NCBI GenBank assembly: GCA_002387325.1
Contig: DGIN01000103.1
Location: forward strand, 13,865-28,540
Reading direction: 5' to 3'
Source of the DNA: Bacteroidales bacterium UBA4621
Lineage (GTDB): Bacteria > Bacteroidota > Bacteroidia > Bacteroidales > Paludibacteraceae
DNA: 14,676 nt
Below the pieces are notes generated by a model that saw only the letters and a program-made list of their open reading frames with translations, did no database searches and had not been told where the DNA came from. Of this stretch, positions 7,332-14,222 are shown one piece after another. How positions within the stretch are numbered: position 1 is the first letter of the stretch; the number at the start of each line of letters is the position of its first letter. The position numbers were made by a program, and so were the translations under genes.

Positions 7332-9743
7332 TTATGCTCCTAAAATTTCTTCCACCAAGTCCATATCAACGGCGGAGAGGTCTGAATTGTGGATGATACC
7401 ATTCTGCAGAAGTTCTGCGATATGCTCTGCTATTTGTTGGCGGGATATACGGCGTTCAAGGGCGATAGCCTCAATGTCCTTGCCTTCATACAACAAATGC
7501 AGAGTGGTCATTACGTTGCCCGCCAAATGCTTGTTCTTCTTTGCCTTGGCGATGGCACGCTCTATCTCCGTGCGCGAAAGAGAATTGGCGGTTGATTGCT
7601 CTTGCAAAAACTGCTGGGTACTATACAATTGGGCGGCAGGCTGTTTCCGAATGTACTTTTTAACTATAGACAGCACCTGTTCGCCAAGTAATTCATACTT
7701 CTTTTTACCAATACCGGACACTGCCAATAGTTCCTTTTTGGTGGTTGGCAAGACATTGCTAATCTCTATTAGGGTTTTGGTTTGTGCCACTAAATAGACG
7801 GTATTCTCCCACCCTTGCGCCTCGGCGATTGCGTGGCGCAAGGCATACAGACGCTTAAGCAGATCGGGGTGCTTGCTCTCGGTGTTGGTTTCCGTCTTCT
7901 GCTCGCTTTGGGCAGAGATATGTACCTTGGGTATCACAAATGACTGCCGTGCATCAAAGAAACGCTGTACAGACGGATTATCCCCTATCTTACCCATTAC
8001 AAACGTCTGCCGTGCCAAATCCACATAGAGTTCTTCTATCAGTTCCTCAAAAGCCTTGGCATCGTCCTTGCTATCGGAATAGACAGGCGAGGCTTTAAGC
8101 GTAGTCTGCATTGTTTCCAACACTTTTGCAAAATAGCCGCTTGCGGCTTGCAACCGCTCGGAGAGGTACGCCCAACGAACAGACTCCTCATTGAGTATCT
8201 GTCGTATCTGCCGTTGGAACACCTCTGCAGTATGTTGCCAACCGAATATCGCCTGCTCTACACGAGTAAGGAAATCATTAGCGGTATCGTGGTTGAAGGC
8301 TGTGGATTTGCTGACAAGACGTTGCATAGTTTCCACTTTTTGCAGGCTATCTCGAAAATCATATAGTCCACACAGCACCTCTACCAGATATTCACGCTGC
8401 GAGAGGTCAAGAGCCGTTTCTACACGCTCCAACGAGGGTTGCGCAGCAGTAAAATCCAAGACTTCGCGTGCATTGGTGAAAGCCGATTCTGGTATTTTGC
8501 TCAACAACACCAACCCTTCCAAAGTACGACACCGCGACAATGCCACATACACCTGCCCCGCAGCAAAAGCGTCCGCTGCATCAATCACAACGTTGTCAAA
8601 AGTCAGTCCCTGCGCCTTGTGGATTGTAACCGCCCACGCCAAGCGCAACGGGATATGCGTAAACGTACCCGCCACCTCGGTCTGTATCTCATCGCTATTG
8701 GCTTTCGCTGTATAGCGTATGTTCTCCCATGTCTCCGGATGTACTTCTATTCGCTCTTTACCGCCGTCTTGTCCCTCACATTCTACAACAATGTTCTCCT
8801 CACTCAACAAGACAACCACGCCCAACTTACCGTTATAGTACTGTTTTTCCTGTGACGAATCGGTGCGGATAAACATCACACGTGCACCCTCTTTGAGTGT
8901 AAGTGTCTCATCGGCAGGATACTGCGACTCAGGGAATGTACCTTTGACCACCGCATGGAAAGCAAACTCTTTTCCTCGCAAAGCCGCTAATTCTCGCGAG
9001 TTGATAGCGTCCACTTTGCGATTATGGGTTGAGAGAACGATATGGAAAGGTTCTTCTTTTGCTGGTTTCCAATTTGGGATATATCGGCTGTTGAGCAATG
9101 CCAATGAGATTGGAGAAAGACAATTGTTGCGCACTTCATTAAGCAGGTCAATAAACTGCCTGTTTGTCTGGCGGAAGACGTGGTCAAGTTCTATATATAC
9201 AGGCGTAATCTCATAAAATACATTGGCATGGAAGAAATACGGACCGCTGTAAAACGGGCGCAAGTAGTTCCATTCATCTTCACGTACTACGGGCGACAAT
9301 TGATATAAATCGCCTATAAAGAGCATCTGTACCCCGCCGAAAGGCAGGTCGGCACGGTGTTTCATACGCCTAAGGACAGCATCTATAGTATCCAACAGGT
9401 CGGCACGCACCATACTGATTTCGTCTATCACGAGCAGTTCGAGATTATGGAGCAGACGCTGTTTGGGGCGGCGAATCTGCATCTCGGCAAACAGTTTGCG
9501 GCGTTCGGCGGGCGTAGGCAGAAAGAGTTGCGGAGGCAACTGGAACAGCGAGTGTATTGTGACACCTTCGGCGTTGATAGCCGCTACGCCTGTAGGTGCC
9601 ACCACCATCATCTGTTTCGGACACTCGGTACGCAATCTCCGCAACAGCGTGGTCTTGCCCGTCCCTGCTTTGCCGGTCAGAAAGATGCTTCGGCTGGTGT
9701 GCATCACATATTCATAAGCCAAATCATAAGGGGTCATTAGCAT
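7332..9743 (-). CDS. Pif1-like superfamily 1B helicase with HRDC and C-terminal HTH_40 domains
   Basis: An 803-residue cytoplasmic DNA helicase. Walker A is GKAGTGKTT (24-32), Walker B is VIDEIS (105-110) and motif III GDLYQLSPV (144-152). The UvrD_C_2-like second RecA fold has TIHKAQG (373-379) and YVALSRCR (399-406). A helical, Gln-rich middle (about 430-620) is followed by an HRDC-like domain (about 625-700, with LLAVSGIGKKKYELLGE) and a C-terminal winged-helix-like segment (about 744-790, with ISRQQIAEHIAELL), resembling HTH_40 of RecQ. Pif1 relatives unwind forked or structured DNA such as G-quadruplexes. In-frame ATGs exist further upstream (to 9791), but the promoter -7 box is at 9761-9768, so translation must start at 9743 or 9737. 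The gene stands alone between two terminators. Confidence 0.92.
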   Translation of the reverse strand: MLMTPYDLAYEYVMHTSRSIFLTGKAGTGKTTLLRRLRTECPKQMMVVAPTGVAAINAEGVTIHSLFQLPPQLFLPTPAERRKLFAEMQIRRPKQRLLHNLELLVIDEISMVRADLLDTIDAVLRRMKHRADLPFGGVQMLFIGDLYQLSPVVREDEWNYLRPFYSGPYFFHANVFYEITPVYIELDHVFRQTNRQFIDLLNEVRNNCLSPISLALLNSRYIPNWKPAKEEPFHIVLSTHNRKVDAINSRELAALRGKEFAFHAVVKGTFPESQYPADETLTLKEGARVMFIRTDSSQEKQYYNGKLGVVVLLSEENIVVECEGQDGGKERIEVHPETWENIRYTAKANSDEIQTEVAGTFTHIPLRLAWAVTIHKAQGLTFDNVVIDAADAFAAGQVYVALSRCRTLEGLVLLSKIPESAFTNAREVLDFTAAQPSLERVETALDLSQREYLVEVLCGLYDFRDSLQKVETMQRLVSKSTAFNHDTANDFLTRVEQAIFGWQHTAEVFQRQIRQILNEESVRWAYLSERLQAASGYFAKVLETMQTTLKASPVYSDSKDDAKAFEELIEELYVDLARQTFVMGKIGDNPSVQRFFDARQSFVIPKVHISAQSEQKTETNTESKHPDLLKRLYALRHAIAEAQGWENTVYLVAQTKTLIEISNVLPTTKKELLAVSGIGKKKYELLGEQVLSIVKKYIRKQPAAQLYSTQQFLQEQSTANSLSRTEIERAIAKAKKNKHLAGNVMTTLHLLYEGKDIEAIALERRISRQQIAEHIAELLQNGIIHNSDLSAVDMDLVEEILGA

Positions 9744-9760
9744 TGCCTTTCTTATTCCTG

Positions 9761-9792
9761 CAAAGGTACAATAAATCGGTGAGATATGCAAA
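9761..9792 (-). promoter_or_regulatory. Consensus Bacteroidetes promoter of the helicase gene
   Basis: On the minus strand, perfect TTTG (9789-9792), 20 bp and perfect TACCTTTG (9761-9768). Transcription would start near 9754, only about 10-17 nt before the ATG at 9743/9737, which rules out the longer upstream reading frame. Confidence 0.8.
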
Positions 9793-9800
9793 TATAAACC

Positions 9801-9838
9801 AAATCGGCTGCACGATTTGTCATCGTACAGCCGATTTT
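9801..9838 (-). terminator. Intrinsic terminator of the pseudouridine synthase gene
   Basis: A hairpin with a 10-bp stem (AAATCGGCTG at 9801-9810 with CAGCCGATTT at 9828-9837), one mismatch and four more pairs (9812-9815 / 9823-9826), loop 7 nt. On the minus strand it follows the stop codon at 9855 by about 17 nt and precedes the helicase promoter. Confidence 0.8.
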
Positions 9839-9854
9839 ATAATATACATTTCTC

Positions 9855-11066
9855 TTATTCGAAAGCACCCATTTGGAGCATAGAAACTTCTTTCGGAGTT
9901 AGGAAACGGTACTTTCCCCGTGCCACATTCTTCTTGGTAAGTCCTGCAAAACTGACACGGTCAAGTTGCATTACCTTGTATCCTACTTTCTCGAACATAC
10001 GGCGTACTACACGGTTTTGCCCGGAGTGGATTTCCAAACCGATATGCTTGCGGTCACCCTTGGGAAATTCCAATGCATCTGGAACAATCTTCTCGTCATC
10101 CAATATAATACCTGCACGCAACACGGCTTCGTCCGCTTCTTCGAGGTCGCGATCAAGCGTAGCGGCATATACTTTTTTCTTACCGAACTTAGGGTGTGTC
10201 AGTTTGGCTGCCAAGTCGCCGTCGTTGGTAAGCAGCAGCACACCGGTGGTATTGCGGTCAAGACGACCTACAGGGTAGATACGCTCGGCACACGCATTAC
10301 GCACAATATCAATTACAGTATGACGCTCTTGTGGGTCATCCGTAGTGGTAACAGTATTCTTGGGTTTATTGAGCAGGATATACACCTTGCGTTCACGGCG
10401 GACGGGCTGATCGTGGAATTGCACCTTATCGGTAGGCAGTACCTTTGCTCCCAACGAATCCACAACAACGCCATTGACTGAAATAACCCCTGCTTGGATA
10501 AAATCATCTGCCTCACGACGGGAGCAGATGCCGGCATTAGCCAAATACTTATTCAAGCGAATAGGTTTTGTCGGGTCTTCATACTGCTGACGGTACTCCT
10601 GACGTTTGCGCTCGCTATACACACCGGCATTGCGTTGAGGACGCGGACGGAACTGACCCTGCGGGCGATAACTGCCCTGACGCTGCTCACCGTCCTGATT
10701 GTTATATCGTGGACGGAAACCGCCTTGCGGACGCTCGCCGTCCTGGTTATAACGGGGGCGATAACCGCCTTGCGGGCGTTCGCCGTTTTGGTTATAGCGT
10801 GGACGATAGTTGCTCTGAGTTCCATCAGCATTATAACCATTGGGGTTGTAACGCGGTTCTACACGCTCAGCATGCGGATGTGCACTATCGGTGCGTGTAA
10901 AACGCTGGCGCGGACGGCTGCCGTCACGATTGGAACTATAGGAATTGAAACGCGGCCGAACGCTTGCGCCGTCCTCCGATGACATATAAGTGCCTCTTTG
11001 CTCACGCGGAGTATCACTTCTGCGATAGCCACCGGGGCGATTGGTGTTGTCTTGATTGTTGTACAT
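9855..11066 (-). CDS. rluB: RsuA/RluB-family rRNA pseudouridine synthase with low-complexity N-terminal extension
   Basis: A 403-residue protein whose C-terminal 240 residues are a normal RsuA/RluB-type synthase. It has an S4 RNA-binding domain (about 168-228, with RLNKYLANAGICSRREAD) and the catalytic domain (about 229-392), with the nucleophile Asp270 in GRLDRNTTG (267-275) and the SGQNRVVRRMFEKVGYKV block. It converts a specific uridine in rRNA, probably 23S, to pseudouridine; the exact site and hence the gene name is by family analogy. The first 165 residues are rich in Arg, Tyr, Asn, Gln, Gly and Pro and hold 15-residue repeats of the type YRPRYNQ(N/D)GERPQGG (87-101, 102-116, degenerate 117-132). 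This part should be disordered and positively charged. Such extensions occur in Bacteroidetes members of the family. The gene lies behind a long structured leader and ends at a strong hairpin. Confidence 0.9.
   Translation of the reverse strand: MYNNQDNTNRPGGYRRSDTPREQRGTYMSSEDGASVRPRFNSYSSNRDGSRPRQRFTRTDSAHPHAERVEPRYNPNGYNADGTQSNYRPRYNQNGERPQGGYRPRYNQDGERPQGGFRPRYNNQDGEQRQGSYRPQGQFRPRPQRNAGVYSERKRQEYRQQYEDPTKPIRLNKYLANAGICSRREADDFIQAGVISVNGVVVDSLGAKVLPTDKVQFHDQPVRRERKVYILLNKPKNTVTTTDDPQERHTVIDIVRNACAERIYPVGRLDRNTTGVLLLTNDGDLAAKLTHPKFGKKKVYAATLDRDLEEADEAVLRAGIILDDEKIVPDALEFPKGDRKHIGLEIHSGQNRVVRRMFEKVGYKVMQLDRVSFAGLTKKNVARGKYRFLTPKEVSMLQMGAFE
10671..10808 (-). repeat. In-frame ~45-bp tandem repeats coding the YRPRYNQxGERPQGG units
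   Basis: The codons for residues 87-132 of the pseudouridine synthase form two close copies and one degenerate copy of a 45-bp unit. On the plus strand this shows as recurring CCGCCTTGCGG(A/G)CG(C/T)TCGCCGT words. Copy number may vary between strains. Confidence 0.85.
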
Positions 11067-11095
11067 AATCTTTTTTGTATTAGGTTAAAAACAGA

Positions 11096-11131
11096 GTGAC
11101 TCTCTCGAGCCACAGCCACGCTCCCGCGTGG
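11096..11131 (-). ncRNA. Twin GNRA-tetraloop hairpins in the rluB leader, possible attenuator
   Basis: On the minus strand, CCACGC-GGGA-GCGTGG (11131-11116) is followed two bases later by GTGGCTC-GAGA-GAGTCAC (11113-11096, one G-U pair). Both loops fit GNRA. Four bases after the second stem come five Ts (TCTGTTTTTAA), which makes the second hairpin terminator-like, about 30 nt upstream of the ATG. This is unlikely to be chance and suggests a cis-regulatory RNA element; I do not match it to a named family. Confidence 0.55.
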
Positions 11132-11165
11132 GGATTTGATTGTTTACGTTTTAGGTTTTTATCGG

Positions 11166-11206
11166 TTCTATAGAAACTATAAATGCAAAGTATTAAATCA
11201 AAGTTA
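11166..11206 (-). promoter_or_regulatory. Probable promoter region of rluB with a dyad at the start site
   Basis: On the minus strand there is a perfect -7 box TAACTTTG (11199-11206) and a near match ATACTTTG (11186-11193), but no good TTTG at -33 for either. Downstream lies the dyad TATAG-AAA-CTATA (11169-11181), overlapping the palindrome TTCTATAGAA (11166-11175), at the expected transcription start. The leader would be about 110-125 nt. Confidence 0.45.
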
Positions 11207-11264
11207 GGCTCCGAGCCTTTCACCCGGAGCCTAAGGTGATCGCCTCTTCTTTATGACAGGCGAT
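11204..11264 (-). terminator. Double hairpin after rpmF
   Basis: On the minus strand the rpmF stop codon runs into a 7-bp stem (11258-11264 / 11239-11245). Four bases later comes a perfect 10-bp stem TTAGGCTCCG / CGGAGCCTAA (11225-11234 / 11204-11213, 11-nt loop), then CTTTGATTT. The tail is only moderately T-rich, so termination may be partial and allow read-through into rluB. Confidence 0.6.
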
Positions 11265-11449
11265 TAAGCCTCTGCAGCCTTCTCAATAGCAAGTTTACCA
11301 CGGTAGTAGCCACAACTCGGACATACGGTGTGATAAATGTAGTGAGCACCGCAATTCGGGCAAATTGCCAATGCCGGTACTTTCAGTACGTCATGCGTAC
11401 GACGTTTCGCTTGTCTGGTGTGCGATTGTCTTCTTTTAGGATGTGCCAT
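11264..11449 (-). CDS. rpmF: 50S ribosomal protein L32 (bL32)
   Basis: A 61-residue basic protein starting MAHPKRRQSHTRQAKRRTHD, the typical L32 N-terminus that threads into the large subunit. A zinc ribbon follows with Cys30, Cys33, Cys43 and Cys46 (CPNC and CPSC), so this is the zinc-binding form. Length is normal. It follows yceD by 81 bp without a clear promoter between, so both are probably one transcript, as in many bacteria. Downstream is a hairpin terminator and then a pseudouridine synthase gene rather than a fatty-acid synthesis gene. Confidence 0.97.
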   Translation of the reverse strand: MAHPKRRQSHTRQAKRRTHDVLKVPALAICPNCGAHYIYHTVCPSCGYYRGKLAIEKAAEA

Positions 11450-11530
11450 ATCAGTTTTTCTTTTATTTAATAAGTCTGAAAATATAACGGTGCGGTGTCA
11501 TCACCCGAGCCACGCAGAAAGACTCGCCGG

Positions 11531-12001
11531 TTACTCCACCTCTCCGTCTTGTATTGTCTGTTCATCCTCCGCTTCAGTACAAAGGTGGTCTTGGAGAAGT
11601 GCATCCATTTGCGGATTACAACCACCGGGTTGGTGACTATGTACCAACGGAAGATTTACTACTATCATTTCATAAGCGAGCCAATCCAAATCTATGGTTT
11701 TTATTTCCTCCACCGATTCTTCGCTTTCGTCCTCCAAATTCACGCTTTCTTCCACATCCATCCGAATATCCATCGGCTCAAGGCAACGGTCGCACGTAAC
11801 CTGCACTACACCATGAACGGTCATTGCCAAATCAAAATCATCCTCACGCAAATCCAACACCGCTTTGGATGATACTTGCCCGCCCAATAATTCGGTCTTC
11901 TCTATCGCAGCAAAATAGGCACTATCCAACTGATAATCAAATTCATAGTGCCCTGTTTCCAATGTGGACAGGTTTATAATATGGCTTTTCTGCTCACTCA
12001 T
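11531..12001 (-). CDS. yceD: DUF177/YceD family protein, 23S rRNA accumulation factor
   Basis: A 156-residue acidic protein of the YceD (DUF177) family, whose members sit next to rpmF and are needed for normal 23S rRNA accumulation in E. coli and plants. Visible family marks are VTCDRCLEPM (68-77) with the Cys70/Cys73 pair, the acidic linker (82-103), and the C-terminal LPLVHSHQPGGCNPQMDALL block (117-136). The start is supported by a promoter just upstream, giving a very short leader, so this gene opens the yceD-rpmF operon. The last 16 residues are an acidic tail. Confidence 0.9.
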   Translation of the reverse strand: MSEQKSHIINLSTLETGHYEFDYQLDSAYFAAIEKTELLGGQVSSKAVLDLREDDFDLAMTVHGVVQVTCDRCLEPMDIRMDVEESVNLEDESEESVEEIKTIDLDWLAYEMIVVNLPLVHSHQPGGCNPQMDALLQDHLCTEAEDEQTIQDGEVE

Positions 12002-12017
12002 AGTGCAAAATCGGTTG

Positions 12018-12049
12018 CAAAATTACTGTTTTTTTCTGATATATGCAAG
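12018..12049 (-). promoter_or_regulatory. Bacteroidetes-type promoter of the yceD-rpmF operon
   Basis: On the minus strand, CTTG (12046-12049), 20 bp, then TAATTTTG (12018-12025). Transcription would start near 12011, about 10 nt before the yceD ATG at 12001. Confidence 0.65.
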
Positions 12050-12076
12050 GCTTTGCACCTAAAAATAACAATTAAA

Positions 12077-12111
12077 AAAAAGAGAGACTTCTTTCCGAAA
12101 TCTCTCTTTTT
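12077..12111 (-). terminator. Intrinsic terminator of the RNase E/G gene
   Basis: A perfect 11-bp inverted repeat, AAAAAGAGAGA (12077-12087) and TCTCTCTTTTT (12101-12111), lies directly after the stop codon on the minus strand, with an A/T-rich far end that gives a U-tract in the RNA. Loop 13 nt. Confidence 0.85.
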
Positions 12112-12113
12112 GT

Positions 12114-14000
12114 TTACTTGCTTTCCTCTTTTGGATCAGCGGATTTTTCAACGATAGGTACTTGGGACAGCATCTCTGTAGACTGCATTGGTTGTGCCGG
12201 AGTCTCTTTGGGCTGTTTCGGTTGCGGAGCAGCCTTTGCTTTGCGTTGTTTGGGCTTCGGTGCTTTCTGCGCTTTAGGCTGTTTGACCTGTGGTTCTTCC
12301 GCAGGCGATACAATCTGTTCCTCTGCTGTTTTCACTACCTTGAGCATTTCCTTTTTCGGTTGCTTAATCTTGGGTTGCTGCTTGGCAGATGATGCAGGAA
12401 TTGCTTTGGTCGGAGCCTTTGCCTGCAACGCTTTCGGTTGCTCCTGCAATTCCTCTTGATGCTTCAGGATATTACCCTTGGCATCGCAGAAACGCATTTC
12501 CAACATACCCAGACTCTGGTTTTCCACTATGCGCACGCCATACTTGCAACGCCACCGGTTCTTAAGGCTGCACAGCCACCCGCGACACACATACGAATAC
12601 ACGTACGGATGCAAATGCAGGCGCAGTCCTTTGCCGTAATGTCCGAAGAAATACCGTATTTCCTCTTCCACTTGGTCGGTAAAGAGTATCGATGGCTGTA
12701 TCTTACCCTTGCCCATACAAGTCGGACAAACTTCCATCACATCCATTTCCACCGCGGGGCGCACGCGCTGGCGGGTGATTTGCATAAGTCCGAATTTGCT
12801 GAGCGGTAGCACATTATGCTTGGCGCGGTCGTGCGCCATCAGTTTGCGTACATAGTCGTACAACTGCTGCTGATGCTCTTTGGAGTCCATATCGATGAAA
12901 TCGACAATGATGATTCCACCTATGTCCCGAAGACGGAGTTGGTGTACTAATTCTTCTGCGGCAAGCATATTGAATTGGAACGCATTTTCCTCCTGGTCTT
13001 CATACAGTTTCTTGCTACCCGAGTTTACATCTATCGAGAACAACGCCTCTGTTCGGTCGATAATCAGATACCCGCCGTGTTTGAAGCCCACCACCCGTCC
13101 GAGTCCGGTCTTCATCTGGCGCGTAATATCGAACTTGTCAAATATCGGCTGCGTGCCCTCGTACAATTTGACGATCTTTGCGCTGTCGGGAGCAATCAAC
13201 TCCACATATTGGCGCACCTCGTCATATATTGCCTTGTCATTGACCTGTATAGCCGTAAAATCAGGAGAGAACACATCGCGTATCACACCTATGGTACGCC
13301 CTAATTCCTCGCTCACCAGACTGACAGGTTCTTTCTGTTGCAGAGACTTGACGGTGTCTTCCCAGCGTTGCACCAGCAAGCGCAACTCGCTGTCCAACTC
13401 CGCCACACGTTTGTCTTCTGCCACCGTACGCACTATCACACCGAATCCATGCGGCTTGACAGACATAATCAACTGTTTCAGACGGGAGCGTTCCGACTCG
13501 CGTTTGATCTTCTGGCTGACCATCACACCATCGGCAAGCGGTATCAGTACCATATTGCGTCCGGCTATGCTGATTTCGGCGGTCAGTCGCGGCCCCTTGG
13601 TATTGATCGGCTCTTTGCTGACCTGCACCAATACAGGATCGCCCACTTTGAGTACATCGCTGATATTGCCCGACTTGCCCACTTCCGGCAAGCGTGGCGT
13701 GCGTTGCAACTGAGGTACACGCCGGCGGTCGGAAACCGCCTTGGTTACATAACTTTGCAGCGTCAGAAACTGTGAACCTAAATCCAAATAATGGAGAAAA
13801 GCCTCTTTTTCATAACCGACATCCACAAAGACCGCATTCAGCGCAGGCATCACTTTCTTCACGCGACCATAATAGATATTCCCTACCGAGAAATTATCCT
13901 TGTTACGTTGTTCACGACTCATCTCTTGCAGACGGTCGTCTTCCGTGAGCGCGATAGCAATCTCCTGTGGCTGTACGTCCACAATCAATTCGCTTTTCAT
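12114..14000 (-). CDS. rng: Ribonuclease E/G family endoribonuclease with long Lys/Pro/Gln/Ala-rich C-terminal tail
   Basis: A 628-residue endoribonuclease. The core (1 to about 506) has the S1 RNA-binding domain (about 38-130, with an insertion at 80-112), the RNase H-like and 5'-sensor regions, and the DNase I-like catalytic domain. The Mg-binding Asp324 is in SIDVNSGS and Asp367 in IIIVDFIDMDS. The zinc-link CPTCMGKGK (425-433) joins the dimer. It cleaves single-stranded AU-rich RNA in rRNA maturation and mRNA decay. The remaining ~120 residues (507-628) are low complexity with repeated KQPK-like motifs, as in a disordered scaffold region. Known RNase G proteins usually end near residue 490-520, so this tail is an addition. 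No -7/-33 promoter is seen directly upstream; a terminator hairpin whose T-tract ends near 14017 separates it from the small basic gene and HU, so expression may depend on read-through. Confidence 0.95.
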   Translation of the reverse strand: MKSELIVDVQPQEIAIALTEDDRLQEMSREQRNKDNFSVGNIYYGRVKKVMPALNAVFVDVGYEKEAFLHYLDLGSQFLTLQSYVTKAVSDRRRVPQLQRTPRLPEVGKSGNISDVLKVGDPVLVQVSKEPINTKGPRLTAEISIAGRNMVLIPLADGVMVSQKIKRESERSRLKQLIMSVKPHGFGVIVRTVAEDKRVAELDSELRLLVQRWEDTVKSLQQKEPVSLVSEELGRTIGVIRDVFSPDFTAIQVNDKAIYDEVRQYVELIAPDSAKIVKLYEGTQPIFDKFDITRQMKTGLGRVVGFKHGGYLIIDRTEALFSIDVNSGSKKLYEDQEENAFQFNMLAAEELVHQLRLRDIGGIIIVDFIDMDSKEHQQQLYDYVRKLMAHDRAKHNVLPLSKFGLMQITRQRVRPAVEMDVMEVCPTCMGKGKIQPSILFTDQVEEEIRYFFGHYGKGLRLHLHPYVYSYVCRGWLCSLKNRWRCKYGVRIVENQSLGMLEMRFCDAKGNILKHQEELQEQPKALQAKAPTKAIPASSAKQQPKIKQPKKEMLKVVKTAEEQIVSPAEEPQVKQPKAQKAPKPKQRKAKAAPQPKQPKETPAQPMQSTEMLSQVPIVEKSADPKEESK

Positions 14001-14016
14001 AAGGTTTTCAATAAAT

Positions 14017-14072
14017 AAAAAATGCTTTGTGGCAACACATTTGCGCCCAAACGTGCCTCAAGCCACAAAGCA
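14017..14072 (-). terminator. Terminator/attenuator hairpin between the small basic gene and rng
   Basis: A perfect 11-bp stem, on the minus strand TGCTTTGTGGC (14072-14062) and GCCACAAAGCA (14033-14023), with a 28-nt loop, is followed at once by TTTTTTATTTATT. It ends about 17 nt before the rng start codon, so the terminator tail doubles as the rng ribosome-binding region. Confidence 0.85.
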
Positions 14073-14090
14073 GGTTAATACAAAATCGTC

Positions 14091-14180
14091 TTACTTATGC
14101 TTATGACGATTCTTGCGCAAACGTTTTTTACGTTTGTGGGTAGACATCTTATGTCTCTTATGCTTCTTTCCGTTTGGCAT
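14091..14180 (-). CDS. 29-residue highly basic protein, probable bS22/AURKAIP1-COX24-like ribosomal protein
   Basis: An ATG-initiated frame of 29 codons ends in TAA and encodes MPNGKKHKRHKMSTHKRKKR followed by LRKNRHKHK; 19 of 29 residues are Lys, Arg or His. It lies between hup (42-bp gap, no promoter) and rng on the same strand. The block RHKMSTHKRKKRLRKNR lines up without gaps with the AURKAIP1/COX24 pattern RKRMSKKKHRKLLRRTR of bS22 and mitochondrial mS38, as I remember that family, including the shared Met-Ser, Leu-Arg and final Arg. That similarity, the composition and the operon position point to a small ribosome-bound protein. A strong terminator follows. The frame is certain as drawn; the family link is an inference from memory of the motif. 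Confidence 0.8.
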   Translation of the reverse strand: MPNGKKHKRHKMSTHKRKKRLRKNRHKHK

Positions 14181-14222
14181 AATTTGTAATTATTTGATAG
14201 TGATTATTATTTTGTTTGCAGA

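Noticed and set aside
9744..9791. Upstream ATG of the helicase gene
   Set aside because: The perfect TACCTTTG promoter box lies inside this extension.
10553..10982. Open frames on both strands within the rluB repeat region
   Set aside because: They arise from the biased repeat codons; the S4/synthase frame explains the region.
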